Shown here one piece after another: positions 30,840-42,559 of a DNA stretch of 64,000 bases; the first letter of the stretch is position 1; each line of letters opens with the position of its first letter. The notes below the pieces were generated by a model. It was not told where the DNA came from. It worked only from the letters and a program-made list of their open reading frames with translations, and did not search any database. The translations under genes were made by a program, and so were the position numbers. The DNA is from Apoderus coryli (Eukaryota > Arthropoda > Insecta > Coleoptera > Attelabidae): the NCBI GenBank assembly GCA_911728435.2, contig OU452200.1, positions 33,991,715-34,055,714 of the forward strand, written 5' to 3'.

Positions 30840-33800
30840 ATGAACACTTCAGAAATAATTGAATTGGAAATAGAAGATACTATAATACCATGTGACAAGG
30901 ATGTTCTAATCAAAAACAGTGATTATTTTAAAGCAATGTTAGATGGAGAGTTCATTGAAAAACACAGTAATAGAATCAAATTAAATGTAGCTATTTCATT
31001 AAATGTTACTTAATTATCCCTAAGTTCTATATATTCCCCTTGTTGTAGGGTATAGAAGCAAGTAGTATGAATATTATTTTAACTCTTTTATGGGATCCAG
31101 AGTATTATGTAGAAGAAAAAGATCTCTTACATCTACTTCAAGCAACGTCAATGCTGCAATTTTTATCTATAAGAGATATGTGCATCGATAAACTAACTCA
31201 AATATTAACTCCACATAATTGTTTACAAATTTGGAGAGTTAGTGAATTACTCGATATCAAACCGCTGTATCTCAAAGCTAAATATATGGCTCTTGAAGAT
31301 TTTCCACAAATTAGACATTCAGCACAGATATCAGAGCTATATTTAGAAGAATTGTGTGTGTTTTTAGGAAGTACAAGTTTATGTGTTGAAAATGAATTTG
31401 ATGTCTTTGACACAGCTATGCGATGGTATTATGATAATAAATCTAATTTATCACAAAATCACAAACAAATAATTTTAAAATTATTAAGTTGCGTGAATTT
31501 CCATAACATGGAAGAGCATTGTATTCGCGAAATGCAAACATATCCAGATATAAGAGATAATAATACAATTCTTGGTATTCTAGAAAATGTCATAAATTTA
31601 AAAATTAATTCACCGCTAAAAGAAGAGGATATAGCATATTACGAGACTGCACAATTGTTGATATCTTCACGGTGTAGAGAAATAAAATATGCTCCAAGTA
31701 TTTTATGTGTGGTAATAAATAATGGTAGGCGATTGGAGGAAAACGTCATAATGTACTATGGTAGGTATTGCTCCGTAATAATAATTATGACCAATAATTT
31801 GCTAAGTCATCACATTTAAGTTTAAAAAATCGTTAGGGCTGTAGCGTAGATTTTAACATAAACATTTATTGAATCACATTAGGTAATCCACACACATTTA
31901 CTATATTTCAACCAATGAAGTGCCCGGTAGAAGTTAGTAATTCACGTGTCATTACAATTATTTTTGCTAGGGTTTTGATGATTTTCAAAAATCAAGCTAA
32001 ATCTCGAGGAGTAAATAATTTACCAGAAAAGAAGAAAATAGTCATGATATCCTATTTACATTTTTATATATCTCATCGGGATTTCGAGAAAAGCTTTGAA
32101 TTTGGGACACCCCGTTACACGTGAGCTGCTTAGTTTCAAATGCTTTATGAAACTTTATATGATGCCAAGTCATTGCTCAAACACTCTCAGTATTAGCAAA
32201 TATTATACAGTATTAATCTTTGGTAGCCTCTAAAAATGTAGATGTTTGTGAAAATTGTTGATCGTAATAAAATTTTGTTACTCGATTTTCTCTATTAGAT
32301 CGTTTTAAACGTAAGCGGCACTATGTGTCCCTTGAAAAACCATTTAGTAACTGTTGGCTTGCGTTCTACGGTAAGTTTACAATCGTAAACCTATGTCTTT
32401 ATAGTTATATAATTTTGTTTTAGACGACGATAGAAATGAGTTTAAAAAATTATTTCCAATAGAAGAGACAAAGTGTCATAATTTGGCTGGATTTAAATTG
32501 GTCGGTTACAAGGAATTTGTATTTTTATTTGGTGGTGAATTTCTATTAGGTAAAGGCAATTGGAATTACAATTTTTGGGCGTATGACACATTCAGTGAGA
32601 AATGGGAACTTAAAAGCAAGTAAGAAATAATAGTTTAGCATCGTAGTACCGGTTCTTGAAATTGTTACAATTAATGCTTACTGAACTGCAAACCAATCGT
32701 GCGAAAAAATAATCCTATTTATTCAATTTTTTTAAAGTGCCAGGATTAATCTACTAATTTCAGTACAGTTTACCATTTATCAATGGATTATTCTACAAAT
32801 CTGAGATTGTAAAAAGGAACAAGAATTTCTGTTGTACGAAAATCCCTACTTGAATGATGCGTCTACCAATTTGTGAATATTTTCATCAATATTGTAACAT
32901 TTAATCTCGCGTTTACTCCGATCTTGTAAACCATCTGTCCACATTAAAACCTTCAAACTCCTGCAGTTCTGAAGCCAAACAGTTCTTTAATATATCGCAA
33001 TACCGTTCACTGTTTACCGTAAGAGCTCACCCTCGCCGGTCTTCTAAAAATAAAGCCCAATGATGCCTTCACCAGGCAATAACTTTTGGACTGTGTAGTG
33101 GTCGTTCATATTTCTCTCTCGGATGTTCGTTGGGCCAGCATCGGCAGTTTTATTTGTTTCCGTGCCCGTGTAAGTGAAAGCTTGTTTCGTCAATAAACAA
33201 TGATTTCAAATGTTGAATCATTTCATTTGCCAAATTGAGTCGGGGCGAATAGTCGTTAACTTTCAGTTCTTGAACGACCTGAATTTTGTATGCTGTAACA
33301 TGTAAATATTGCTTCAGAATCTTGTGCAACGACGATTTTTTAATGATAAGGTCCTTGACTGCGTTTCTGAACTGATTGAGACGGATTTTGACGCACTGAA
33401 AGTCTTACTTCTTCAATCGTTTGTTGGATTCGAACAGAGTACGCCTCAAGCTGAAAGTTATGCTCGGGTGACAATGATTTTTGTCGAAGACGGCTATCAC
33501 ATTCGTAAACAACTATTTTCCTGACCGACTTAACTTGGACGGCTTCACAAGTGGATTATGTGAAAAAATAAATAAAGAAAACGTCTTTATGCAGGCGGAA
33601 ACTTTAAGTGGCAATGATTGTTCTATGTATTTATTTTTTTAGTAAAAATTGATGTATTAAAATATTTGGAAATATTTTTTGGTCTTTTTTTTTCAACTTA
33701 TAATTTAATTTTTAATTTAAGAAAATAAAAAAATCAGACCACCTGTTATAATGCTTAGGTGGAGCATTATTTTGTTTTGGGTGCTGCTAGATATATTAAG

Positions 33801-36800
33801 TTAAATCAATAATTATTTCAGGCTCCGTTACCCTCGAAGACATTTTGAGGCATGCATCGTTGGCAGTAAAGTGTTTATAGTTGGAGGAACTGGTCTTTAT
33901 AGGGTTATTCAAGACAGTATGCTTTGGTATAACTTTATTAAAGGTAATCTCAGACTTTTTTTCTCAAACGTTTGACTTTCTTTCGTAAACGTTTGCTTTT
34001 CTCTCTCAAACGTTTGACTTTTTTTCTCAAACGTTTGCCTTTTTCCATCAAACGTTTGACCTTTTTTCGCAAACGCTTCCGTTGTTTTGAATTATTTGTA
34101 TTTTTGCATATTTTGTAGATGTATGGAGCCAAGCGATTATATTACCATGCTCAAACAGAGAAGTGAAGTGTTGTTCCTACGAGAACAAATTGCTCCTTTT
34201 AAATTTACAAAATAAAGGCTGCTTCATATTTATTGAGGACACATCATTATGGCTGAAACGTGAAGTTGTTATTAGCGATGATCTGGTGGAACAGTTATCA
34301 GACTATTCGTTGTTAAATTATAAAGATAGACTCTTCTTAAAAGGTAGATATATGTGTTAAATATACAGGGTGTCTCAACCTTTTATAGAGTCGACCGACG
34401 ACGTGACGCAAAAGGCGGTATAATAAGGAGTAAGCTATTACTCTATCTAGGTTGGAACGTATATTTGTAGCTGCCATCATGTCTTACACGAGGGAACACA
34501 AGTAGAAAAACCCTGTATGAAAATAGTATTGTCTGTAACTAATGCTTTCGAAAAGTTATTTGAATGATAGAAATGATCAGAATATTATTTATTGCATATA
34601 TCGAAAAATAAACTAAACAACCAACCACGAATATTCAGGAAAACCCTCGAAAATGTATTAAAACGATACCGGTAGATGTAAGTGGGAACCATTTTGAACA
34701 ATCTCTTTAAATTGGTTTATTTTATTCTCCGTGGCTACTTTTGATAAAGGCAAATCATCATTGTCGTATTATTATTAATTGTAATAAGTTCCAACTACCT
34801 AACTGGTGACATTTTAAACGCAATTTTCTCGAGAATTATGGGGGCAAATATCAAAAGTGACCTATGATCAAAATTAACGGTGGTACCTATTGAGTAAAAC
34901 ATAGCAGATCCGCCAGTACACTATGTCCCAAATTGGTCTAGACTGTATATTGTTAGCAGAGATAGAGTCAACACCATAAGCGGAATTGGGCTAGCCCTTT
35001 CATTCTTTGAGATAATTTTTTAAAGTTCTATATTTTGGGATTCCACTTGTATCTCTGTTATTACGCAAGCAAAAAAGGCATCACTGTTTCATTATACACT
35101 GTGTCCAAGATAAGAATGGGATAGCATTGGAATCTTGAAAACGGTAGGAGTTAATGTCGGCTAAATTAGAGAAAAGTTGTACAATTTAAACACATTTTAA
35201 ATGGTGTTTTCAACACGAAACTAACTTTAGCGGTTTTCGAGAATTTTTGAAAGAACGATTTTAGTTTTTATTTATTTCTGACATTAATATTACAGATATA
35301 AAAAAATGAAAAGCACTTCCTCATTGTTACTTTTTGAGGAGAAAAAGATAGCGTTTACAAATTTTCACTACAACATTTTGTTTTTTCAATACGGCCCTGG
35401 ATTTTTTATTTTTAAATTTAAAGCCATTTCAATTCAAAAATAGGTGGTATATCACACTTAATGGTTTCAACAATATTTCAGTATTTTTAGCTGTTATTTA
35501 AACTTATTCAAGAAAAATCACCATAATTTGGCACTTAACTGACTGAATGCAGAGTAGTAGGTTTTGCCAAAAAAAAACATTATTTCGTCGATACTCACAA
35601 TTATTTATTATTATTTGACAATTTATTTCTGTCTCAGTACAACATTTTATTCTGTACGCGGTTTTTTAAATTTACTTAAAATTTTTGTGCTTTTTGAAGT
35701 TATTAAAAAAAACGCCCTTCTCAGATGAATTTTTTACGTAAAATAAGTATGACGATTTTTCTTGAATAATTTTAAATAGCTAAAAACACTGAAAACTTGT
35801 TTAAACCATTACGTGTGATATACCACATATTTTTGAATTGAAAATGGCTTTAAATTTAACAATAAAAAATCCAGGGCCGTATTTAAAAAAACAAAGTTGA
35901 TGGTTTTTCAAAAACGAAACGTCGTAGTGAAAATTTGTTAAACGCTATCTTTTTCTCATCAAAAAATGACATTGAGGAAGTAATATAATAAAGCTTTTAA
36001 TTTTTTTTTATGTAAAAATAAATAGAAATGAAAACTAAAATCACAAAAAATCGTTTTTTGAAAAATTTTCGGAAACTTTACTTTTGAAAACCCATTTTGA
36101 AAGGTATTTAAATTCTACAACTTTTCTCTAATTTAACCGACATTGTAACTCCTACCTTTTCCAAGATTCCAATGCTATCCCACCCAACCCGGTGAGTTGG
36201 GTCTTACTCACGCATCCATTACACCCCAGCAACAGATTGCAGCAGGGCTGGAGTCCAATCGTCGTAGTCACTAGGCCATTGGCTCGGACTTCAGATTCTG
36301 TCAGAGGTCGTGTGACTGCTGATGTGCAGCAGCATTACCACGTTAAAAAATCTCACGCACAGGCGTATTCCAAGGAAGGATAAATTTGGATTTTGCTTGG
36401 GCGTCACTATCCCTGAGTTGGAATAATTCATACTCGTTAGGGATGATGATGATGATGAGCGGTACTTCGAATGGAGTTTTTAGAAAAGTGACCTTTATTT
36501 ATTCCAAGAAATCTAAAAAATATACAGGCTCGTCCATTTAAAATTATGGAGTTATTGCCTGCACAGCACTTTTCGGGTATTATTAATACTCAAATAAAAA
36601 TTCTTTAAGTGAGTAGTCACACCAAAGTGGCATGTGACGTGCGACATGCAGCCTGAAGAGAAGTAGCACGTCGCAAGTTGCAAGACGCATGTTTACTTTC
36701 ATACCGAAGTCGCATAACGCGACGCGCTACTTTTATTTATTATGAGTCCCCAACAAAACTTACCAGTACTTAGAAGAATAGTTTCCGGCAATTTTGTTCC

Positions 36801-39607
36801 AAGCCTTATCTTGTTCATTCTTGTTATTGTTTACCTTTATAGTGTGATCTTAAAGGCATGGTTACAACTCGACAGTCTGGACAAACGATATATTGAATTG
36901 TTCATCGTCTGGTAAACCTTTGCTAGACATCGCGAAACAACGTATCCCTACTAATCAACGTGTGCGCAGCTTGGATTCTCGTTGCTCAATGGCAAAATAT
37001 AGGTCCTGTTCTATTTATCCGAGTGAGAAAAATGCCCACCAATAATTTGATACTTCAAACCGCTTTCGGGATCAGATTGTTCCTAGAACTGAATAAACCA
37101 ACAATCCAAAAAAAAAGTAATATACAGGGTGAGTCACGAGGAACTGTACATACTTCTACCATAAGTAGAGGCACATTAGGGGATCATCAAATGACCATTA
37201 AAAACTGTCTCCTTGTTTTCATTATTAATATACAGGGTGAATTATGGATATTCACCAAAACAATGTTTCGTCATATCTTTTCAACGATTAAGTCGATTTA
37301 TCTCATTTTTTTATAGAAGTGTGTATTGGTGCCTGGCAACTAACTGACATATTCAGAATTGAGAAAATCCAGGTGCGTCTTCGAGAAAATTTGTGGGACT
37401 GCTTCATATTCAACACTTCACCCTGTATATAATTTTTCAAAAATCTGATATAATTTTTTCAGAGGGCATAAATAGGCAGTTAGACCTGGGTATTTGAATT
37501 TTTTGTTACACTCACCTCACATATCCAATTAAAGATTCATTTTAGAGCCAAATTGAAAATTGGCAATAATAAAGTATCTTACTGTACAATAATGCTTAGT
37601 TATTAAAAAGAAATCGTCAAAATAGACAGAAACGACACACACTGTGCTCCAGTATGGTAAATACGATAATTTGAATTGATTTACAGGGCCGGATTTAAAA
37701 ATCTGGAATATCTGGTTCATCCCAAAAATTCACCCTGTACGTAACTTTTTCCCCCGCCGTAACAGACAGAAAACAGATAAAAAATGTTTGTAATAACCTA
37801 GTTTTCTTATTTGTTTGAGGAAAACTCATGTGTCTAATTATTTTAATCGGAATGAAATGAACAAGCCAGAGAAGTGTTTATTCAGAAATTAAGAAATAAA
37901 ATAAAAAACAATAACCAAACAATAAAACAGTTTTAACAATGTAGAACAAAGTAAAAAACAATTTATCAAACATTACGATTATAAAATACAACAGCTCACT
38001 AACGCAGAATTATTCACTGTTAATATTATCAGAAATGACCCATTGACAATCGGAAAATCCATTACACATTTAAACGTTCGTCAAGAAAAGTGTATTAAGG
38101 CAGATGGATTTCATTTTGAACATCTTTTATAATCGTAATGTTTATTAAATTGTTTTTTACTTTGTTCCACATTGTTAAAATTGTTTTATTGTTTGGTTAT
38201 TGTTTTTTATTTTATTTCTTAATTTATGAATAAACATTTCCCTGGCATGTTCATTTCATTCCGATTAAAATAATTAGACACATGAGCTTTCCTCAAACAA
38301 ATAAGAAAACTAGGTTATTACAAGCATATTTTATCTGTTTTCTGTCTATTACGGGTGGAAAAAGTTACATACAGGGTGAATTATTGGGATGAACCAGATA
38401 TGCCAGATTTTTAAATCCGGCCCTGTAATTCAATTCAAATTATGGTATTTACCATACTGGAGCACAGTCTGTCTATTTTGAAGATTTTTTTAATAACTAA
38501 ACATTATTATACAGTAAGATACTTCATTATTGCCAGTTTTCAATTTGGACCTAAAATGAATCTTTAATTGGAAATGTGAGGTGAGTGTAACAAAAAATTC
38601 AAATACATAGGTCTAACTGTCTATTTATGCCCTCTGAAAAAATTATATCAGATTTTTGAAAAATCATATACAGGGTGAAGTGTTGAATATGAAGCAGTCC
38701 CACAAATTTTCTCGAAGACGGACCTGGATTTTCTCAATTCTGAATATGTCAGTTAGTTGCCAGGCACCAATACACACTTTTATAAAAAAATGAGATAAAT
38801 CGACTTAATCATTGAAAAGATATGACGAAACATTGTTTTGGTGAATATCCATAATTCACCCTGTATATTAATAATGAAAACAAGGAGACAGTTTTTAATG
38901 GTCACTTGATGATCCCCTAATGTGCCTCTACTTATGGTAGACGTATGTACAGTTCCTCGTGACTCACCACCCTGTATTTATAACTCGTTAAAATTTATTG
39001 AAGAATTTTATTTTATGTCTTGATGCATTTTTCACAAAATGCTGTGACCCTAACCAATATGTTGACAGTTGACATCATATTATGTATAATGCCACTGATG
39101 ATGGAATAGCTAATTCCGAAACATGTCTGTCAAAATCTCCGCCACCTAAGATTTAAACATATATAAAATGATTTTGTGAGCTGACGTCGCCGTAGTTTGA
39201 TTTATAAAAAAAAAGTGAAATAAGTTTTAAGTGAAAAAAAATAATTTTTAGGTAATGTATTAGTGGAACTTGCTTTCGAAGATTCTTTGTTCAAAGTAGT
39301 CTCCATAAAGACTTTAACTAATCCAGTCTGTGATAAAATGGAAGCAGTTATATGTAACAGTATTATATACACCCTATTCCAACATGAAAATGATCAGACA
39401 TATGAATATGCTTTACAAAAATATGATTTAAAAACTGATGATGTTAGTTATGTATTTAATTATTCCGACCAGCCCGACGATTCTGATGATTCCAACAATT
39501 CCAATATTGTTGTATCTTTCAATCACCCATCGATGAAATTGTTTCCATTTCAACATTTTAGTTTTATTGACCATCATAATGTGATAAATAATAAATTTAT
39601 GTTATAG
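30840..39607 (+). CDS. BTB-BACK-Kelch protein (KLHL type)
   Basis: Probable substrate adaptor of a Cullin-3 ubiquitin ligase. Exons 30840-30986, 31049-31760, 32299-32370, 32424-32619, 33822-33943, 34119-34343 and 39252-39607 join in phase to 609 residues, the usual KLHL size. Residues about 8-110 are the BTB fold (IIPCDKDVLIKNSDYFKAML...LLHLLQATSMLQF), then BACK (LYLEELCVFLGS, VFDTAMRWY, LSCVNFHNM), then degenerate Kelch blades (FVFLFGGEFLL, KVFIVGGTGLYR, YENKLLLLNL). Typical GG pairs appear in only some blades, so the propeller is divergent. The 72-bp exon 3 is inferred from splice sites and phase. An upstream acceptor at 30821-30825 suggests a spliced 5' UTR. Intron 6 (34344-39251) is packed with foldback transposons. 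The closest KLHL subfamily cannot be named. Confidence 0.85.
32870..33540 (-). mobile_element. Tc1/mariner transposase relic, Kelch intron 4
   Basis: The minus strand gives, with frameshifts, YKIQVVQELKVNDYSPRLNL, SLFIDETSFHLHGHGNK, YERPLHSPKVIAW and LTVNSERY, all conserved in mariner-type transposases around the first catalytic Asp. Several stops and shifts make it dead. It lies antisense to the host gene. Confidence 0.75.
33960..34080. repeat. 21-bp minisatellite in a 175-bp Kelch intron
   Basis: Six units centred on the palindrome CAAACGTTTG separated by T/C-rich spacers, period about 21 bp. Because 21 is a multiple of three, the minus strand stays open as a KRLRKKV repeat, which I regard as an artefact of periodicity. 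Confidence 0.8.
34367..35096. repeat. Transposon fragments in Kelch intron 6
   Basis: A lone end TACAGGGTGTCTCAACC at about 34369 has no visible partner. The segment 34800-34870 (TTTTAAACGCAATTTTCTCG and onward) is shared with 59820-59890, marking a dispersed repeat. No gene. Confidence 0.5.
35097..36183. mobile_element. Foldback element 1 in Kelch intron 6
   Basis: Inverted arms of about 450 bp. ATAGCATTGGAATCTTG (35121 onward) pairs with CAAGATTCCAATGCTAT near 36163-36179, and the arms continue through AGATAGCGTTTACAAATTTT, ACGGCCCTGGATTTTTTATT and GTTTCAACAATATTTCAG with their diverged complements up to about 35730. The centre is about 180 bp. The right terminus (about 16 bp) is lost where a LINE tail begins. 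No ORF. Confidence 0.8.
36186..36470 (+). mobile_element. Non-LTR retrotransposon 3' tail
   Basis: Ends GGAATAATTCATACTCGTTA followed by (GAT)n, matching on the opposite strand the 3' end of the remnant at 16560-17290. It abuts foldback element 1, whose right end it seems to have replaced. 36471-37124 has further transposon-like pieces, not assigned. Confidence 0.55.
37125..38974. mobile_element. Foldback element 2, 1.85 kb, Kelch intron 6
   Basis: CAGGGTGAGTCACGAGGAAC at the left and GTTCCTCGTGACTCACCACC...CTG at the right, with TA on both sides, bound a giant inverted repeat. The arms run 37125 to about 37985 and about 38130 to 38974 (roughly 850 bp each) and are highly similar. Nested CAGGGTGA/TCACCCTG ends occur inside both arms at mirrored positions (about 37234/38870, 37425/38672, 37730/38370), as if one element inserted in another before the whole was inverted. 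No ORF. Transcription of the host intron would make a very long hairpin RNA. Confidence 0.9.
39095..39127 (+). other. Hammerhead-ribozyme-like core in Kelch intron 6
   Basis: CTGATGA, one base, GGAAT, AGCTA, ATTCC, then GAAACATGTC: invariant CUGANGA and GAAA blocks, a five-pair stem II, a minimal stem III and a GUC triplet. Helix I is not obvious: TGTCAA just after GTC could pair with TTGACA 24 bases upstream, but with a large gap. It lies only 125 bases before the last exon. Confidence 0.4.
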
Positions 39608-40459
39608 AATTACCCATACATGAAACAATAAAAGATTTGAATCAATTTAGTTACTTATTTTGTTGTTGTGTTGTTTTGCACCATCTTCATTTTTAACTTA
39701 AAAATATGAATATTAGAGTGGATAAATCATAATTTATGGAAAATTTGCAGGATTTGTTTATGCTATACAAGACGTTGCAGACATTGAATAGGTATCTTAA
39801 AAAGGCATCTAATAAAGACATTTGTAAGACGTCTTCTGTAAAGTGTTTTAAAGATATCTGTTTTTGGTCGAAGACGTTCAGACATATTTTAGACATAAAA
39901 CAAACGTCTTTCAGATGTCGTGGTGAGCTGTCTGGGGTTATATTGAAATAATATTAAAGCAATATGAGACTAGAGTATAATAAAGAGGGAGTTGGCGCAG
40001 GTTCGCTTATACGGTCGTACGAAGAGGTTACAAATATATTTAATGACGGATCTCAACTCGAAATCCAATTTCAAAAGCCACTGTTCTGAAAACTGCCGAC
40101 ATTTCGAATAAGTTGGAAATTCATCATCAGGACGACCAACAATAAATGAGGAGAACAGTGTTTAATTTTCCTTTATTTCCCGAATGACTATCAAAATTAA
40201 TTGTATGGGTATGTCAATAACTCAATTAAACTTAGGAGGTAGGTATATAACAACATTTGGAACAAACATGACATATTATAACAAAATTAATTATTATTTA
40301 TTAAAATAGTCTGTACAAAAATTACTAAATACCTATTTATTTATTGCCTGTCCCTAGTGTCCCTTAATTTGTTACGATTATTATAAAGAAAAACTAGAAA
40401 TAAAATAAATGCACAATCTACTGCATGATAATTCACAAATTTTTCTTAATGCGTATATA
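39608..40459. other. Kelch 3' flank, no gene
   Basis: An AATAAA at about 39627-39632 (20 bases after the stop) is the likely poly(A) signal. The rest contains no recognised coding sequence or repeat. Confidence 0.5.
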
Positions 40460-42541
40460 CAGGGTGGTCCAACGAAAAGTTTGCACCTAGCTTTTCTCTT
40501 TTTTTTGTAGTCGAATGCGAAAATGCTCGGACACGTCGATTTTGCTTTTGAGGGGGACACATTTTAAACATATTTTTCGATCTGCGCCTTTAACCCCCTA
40601 GCGGGGGTGAGTAACAACCCTAAAATTTTAAATGGAAAGAGGGGTCTAATGACATATCATTTGAAAGGACACAAAATTGTCTTTCTAATGATACCCTATT
40701 TGTCGAATTTTACTAAAACAGTTAATACGAAAACGACTTTAAAGACATTAAGCCGATAATTTTGGTATTAATGAGAAATACAAATAAGTTTTAATTATTA
40801 CGACTGAAAACAACTACAATCATTTCTAAATTATTTACTTTGAAGAAAAACGGGATTTCAAAAACACTATCTTATTTATCAGAACTAAATTCCTCACTAA
40901 TCGTTTGCGTTTTTTGTTGAAATAAAAACTGCAGATACGTGTAGGAAAAGAATTTACACCGTTTATTTTAGACTTTTCATTGATTCAGTTTGGTTGCTTC
41001 TCAAGTTATTTTACTTTTACCGTACAAAATGATTTATTCCATTCTAGAACGAGTTGAAATTGTTAAACTTTATTTTCAAAATAATAGTAGTGCTAGACTT
41101 ACGGCTCGCTTATTTAATGAGAGACATCCCGATAAAAATGTGAATGATGTGTACGTTGGCAAGTTAGTTAAAAAGTTTGTAGATACCGGATCTGTCTGTA
41201 ATGTAAAACACCAGCCGCAGAAACCGATCAGAAATGAAGCTGTGGAAGTCGCTGTTTTAGGGCATGTTGAAATGGATCATAGTCAAAGTACCCGTCAACT
41301 AGCTGAAGCCTCAGGTGTCTCCCGTTCGTCCATAATACGAATTTTAAAAGCGTACAAATTTCATCCGTACAAAATCAAATTAGTACAGGAACTAAATGAG
41401 GATGATCCTGATAGAAGGCTGCAATTTTGTGAAGCAATGAGCCAGCGTTTAATTGAAGATCCGCAATTATTATTTAACATTTGTTTTTCCGACGAATGCA
41501 CATTTTATTTGAATGGAGCTGTAAATAGGCACAATTGCCGTTACTGGGATGACAGTAACCCACATTTATTCCGTGAGGTTCATACCTCAAAAAATAAACG
41601 TCTGGTGTGGCATATTAGGAAATCATATTATAGGACCACTTTTTATTCCTGGAAATTTAACTGGTGAAGTGTACCTAAACATGCTTGAAGACACAATTGA
41701 TCCTTTAATAACACAAATAATAATAGAAGATGACCAAAATCATACTGCTGATCGGCTTTATTTCCAGCAAGATGGAGCACCTCCGCACTATGTGGCTCCT
41801 GTAAGACAGTTCTTAGATGACCGGTTCCCTGGACGGTGGATTGGAAGGAGGGGCCCAATTGAATGGCCTGCCAGGTCACCGGATTTATCGCCTTTAGACT
41901 TTTTTCTTTGGGGGCACTTAAAAAATAAATGTTTTGCCACGAAGCCCGAGTCCATAGAAGATCTTCGCCAACGCATTACAGAAGAGTGCAGAAACATAAC
42001 ACCTGATATGCTACAAAATGTTAGAAATAGATTTGAACAAAATCTGTATTATTGTATGGAATCAAATGGGTCACATTTTCAACATTTGTTAATGTAACGT
42101 TTTAATAAATCAATTTAACAGCTTGTTTACTTTTTTTACAAAGCAATGTTAAAACTAACAAACATTGGAATGTACTAACGATTGCAGGTGTTTTCACTCG
42201 CAATAATTAAACCTTATTTGTATTTCTCATTAATACCAAAATTATCGGCTTAATGTCTTTAAAGTCGTTTTCGTATTAACTGTTTTAGTAAAATTCGACA
42301 AATAGGGTATCATTAGAAAGACAATTTTGTGTCCTTTCAAATGATATGTCATTAGACCCCTCTTTCCATTTAAAATTTTAGGGTTGTTACTCACCCCCGC
42401 TAGGGGGTTAAAGGCGCAGATCGAAAAATATGTTTAAAATGTGTCCCCCTCAAAAGCAAAATCGACGTGTCCGAGCATTTTCGCATTCGACTACAAAAAA
42501 AAGAGAAAAGCTAGGTGCAAACTTTTCGTTGGACCACCCTG
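40460..42541 (+). mobile_element. Mariner-type transposon with about 340-bp inverted repeats
   Basis: Begins CAGGGTGGTCCAACGAAAAG and ends with its complement, with TA on each side (40458-40459 and 42542-42543). The inverted repeats extend about 340 bp (to around 40790 and from around 42210) with very few differences, so the insertion is young. Between them lies a single transposase gene. The long repeats carry TTTTCGATCTGCGCC and CCCCTAGCGGGGGTGAGTAA. Confidence 0.92.
41029..42097 (+). pseudogene. DD41D mariner-family transposase, one frameshift
   Basis: The first frame starts MIYSILERVEIVKLYF and carries an N-terminal helix-turn-helix region (STRQLAEASGVSRSSIIRIL) and the first catalytic Asp in CFSDECTFYL. 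Near 41590, in a run of six A residues, the reading frame shifts; the second frame continues KINVWCGILGN and holds the second Asp (YFQQDGAPPH) and third (SPDLSPLDFFLWG). Counting residues between the second and third Asp gives 41, as in the rosa-type DD41D lineage and unlike DD34D mariners or DD34E Tc1. All catalytic residues are present; only the single indel disables it. Total about 355 residues across both frames. Confidence 0.88.
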
Positions 42542-42559
42542 TAGGTACCTAAGTACTAT

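Noticed and set aside
33950..34132. 60-codon minus-strand ORF made of KRLRKKV repeats
   Set aside because: It is the reverse frame of a 21-bp minisatellite within a Kelch intron; openness follows from the period being a multiple of three.
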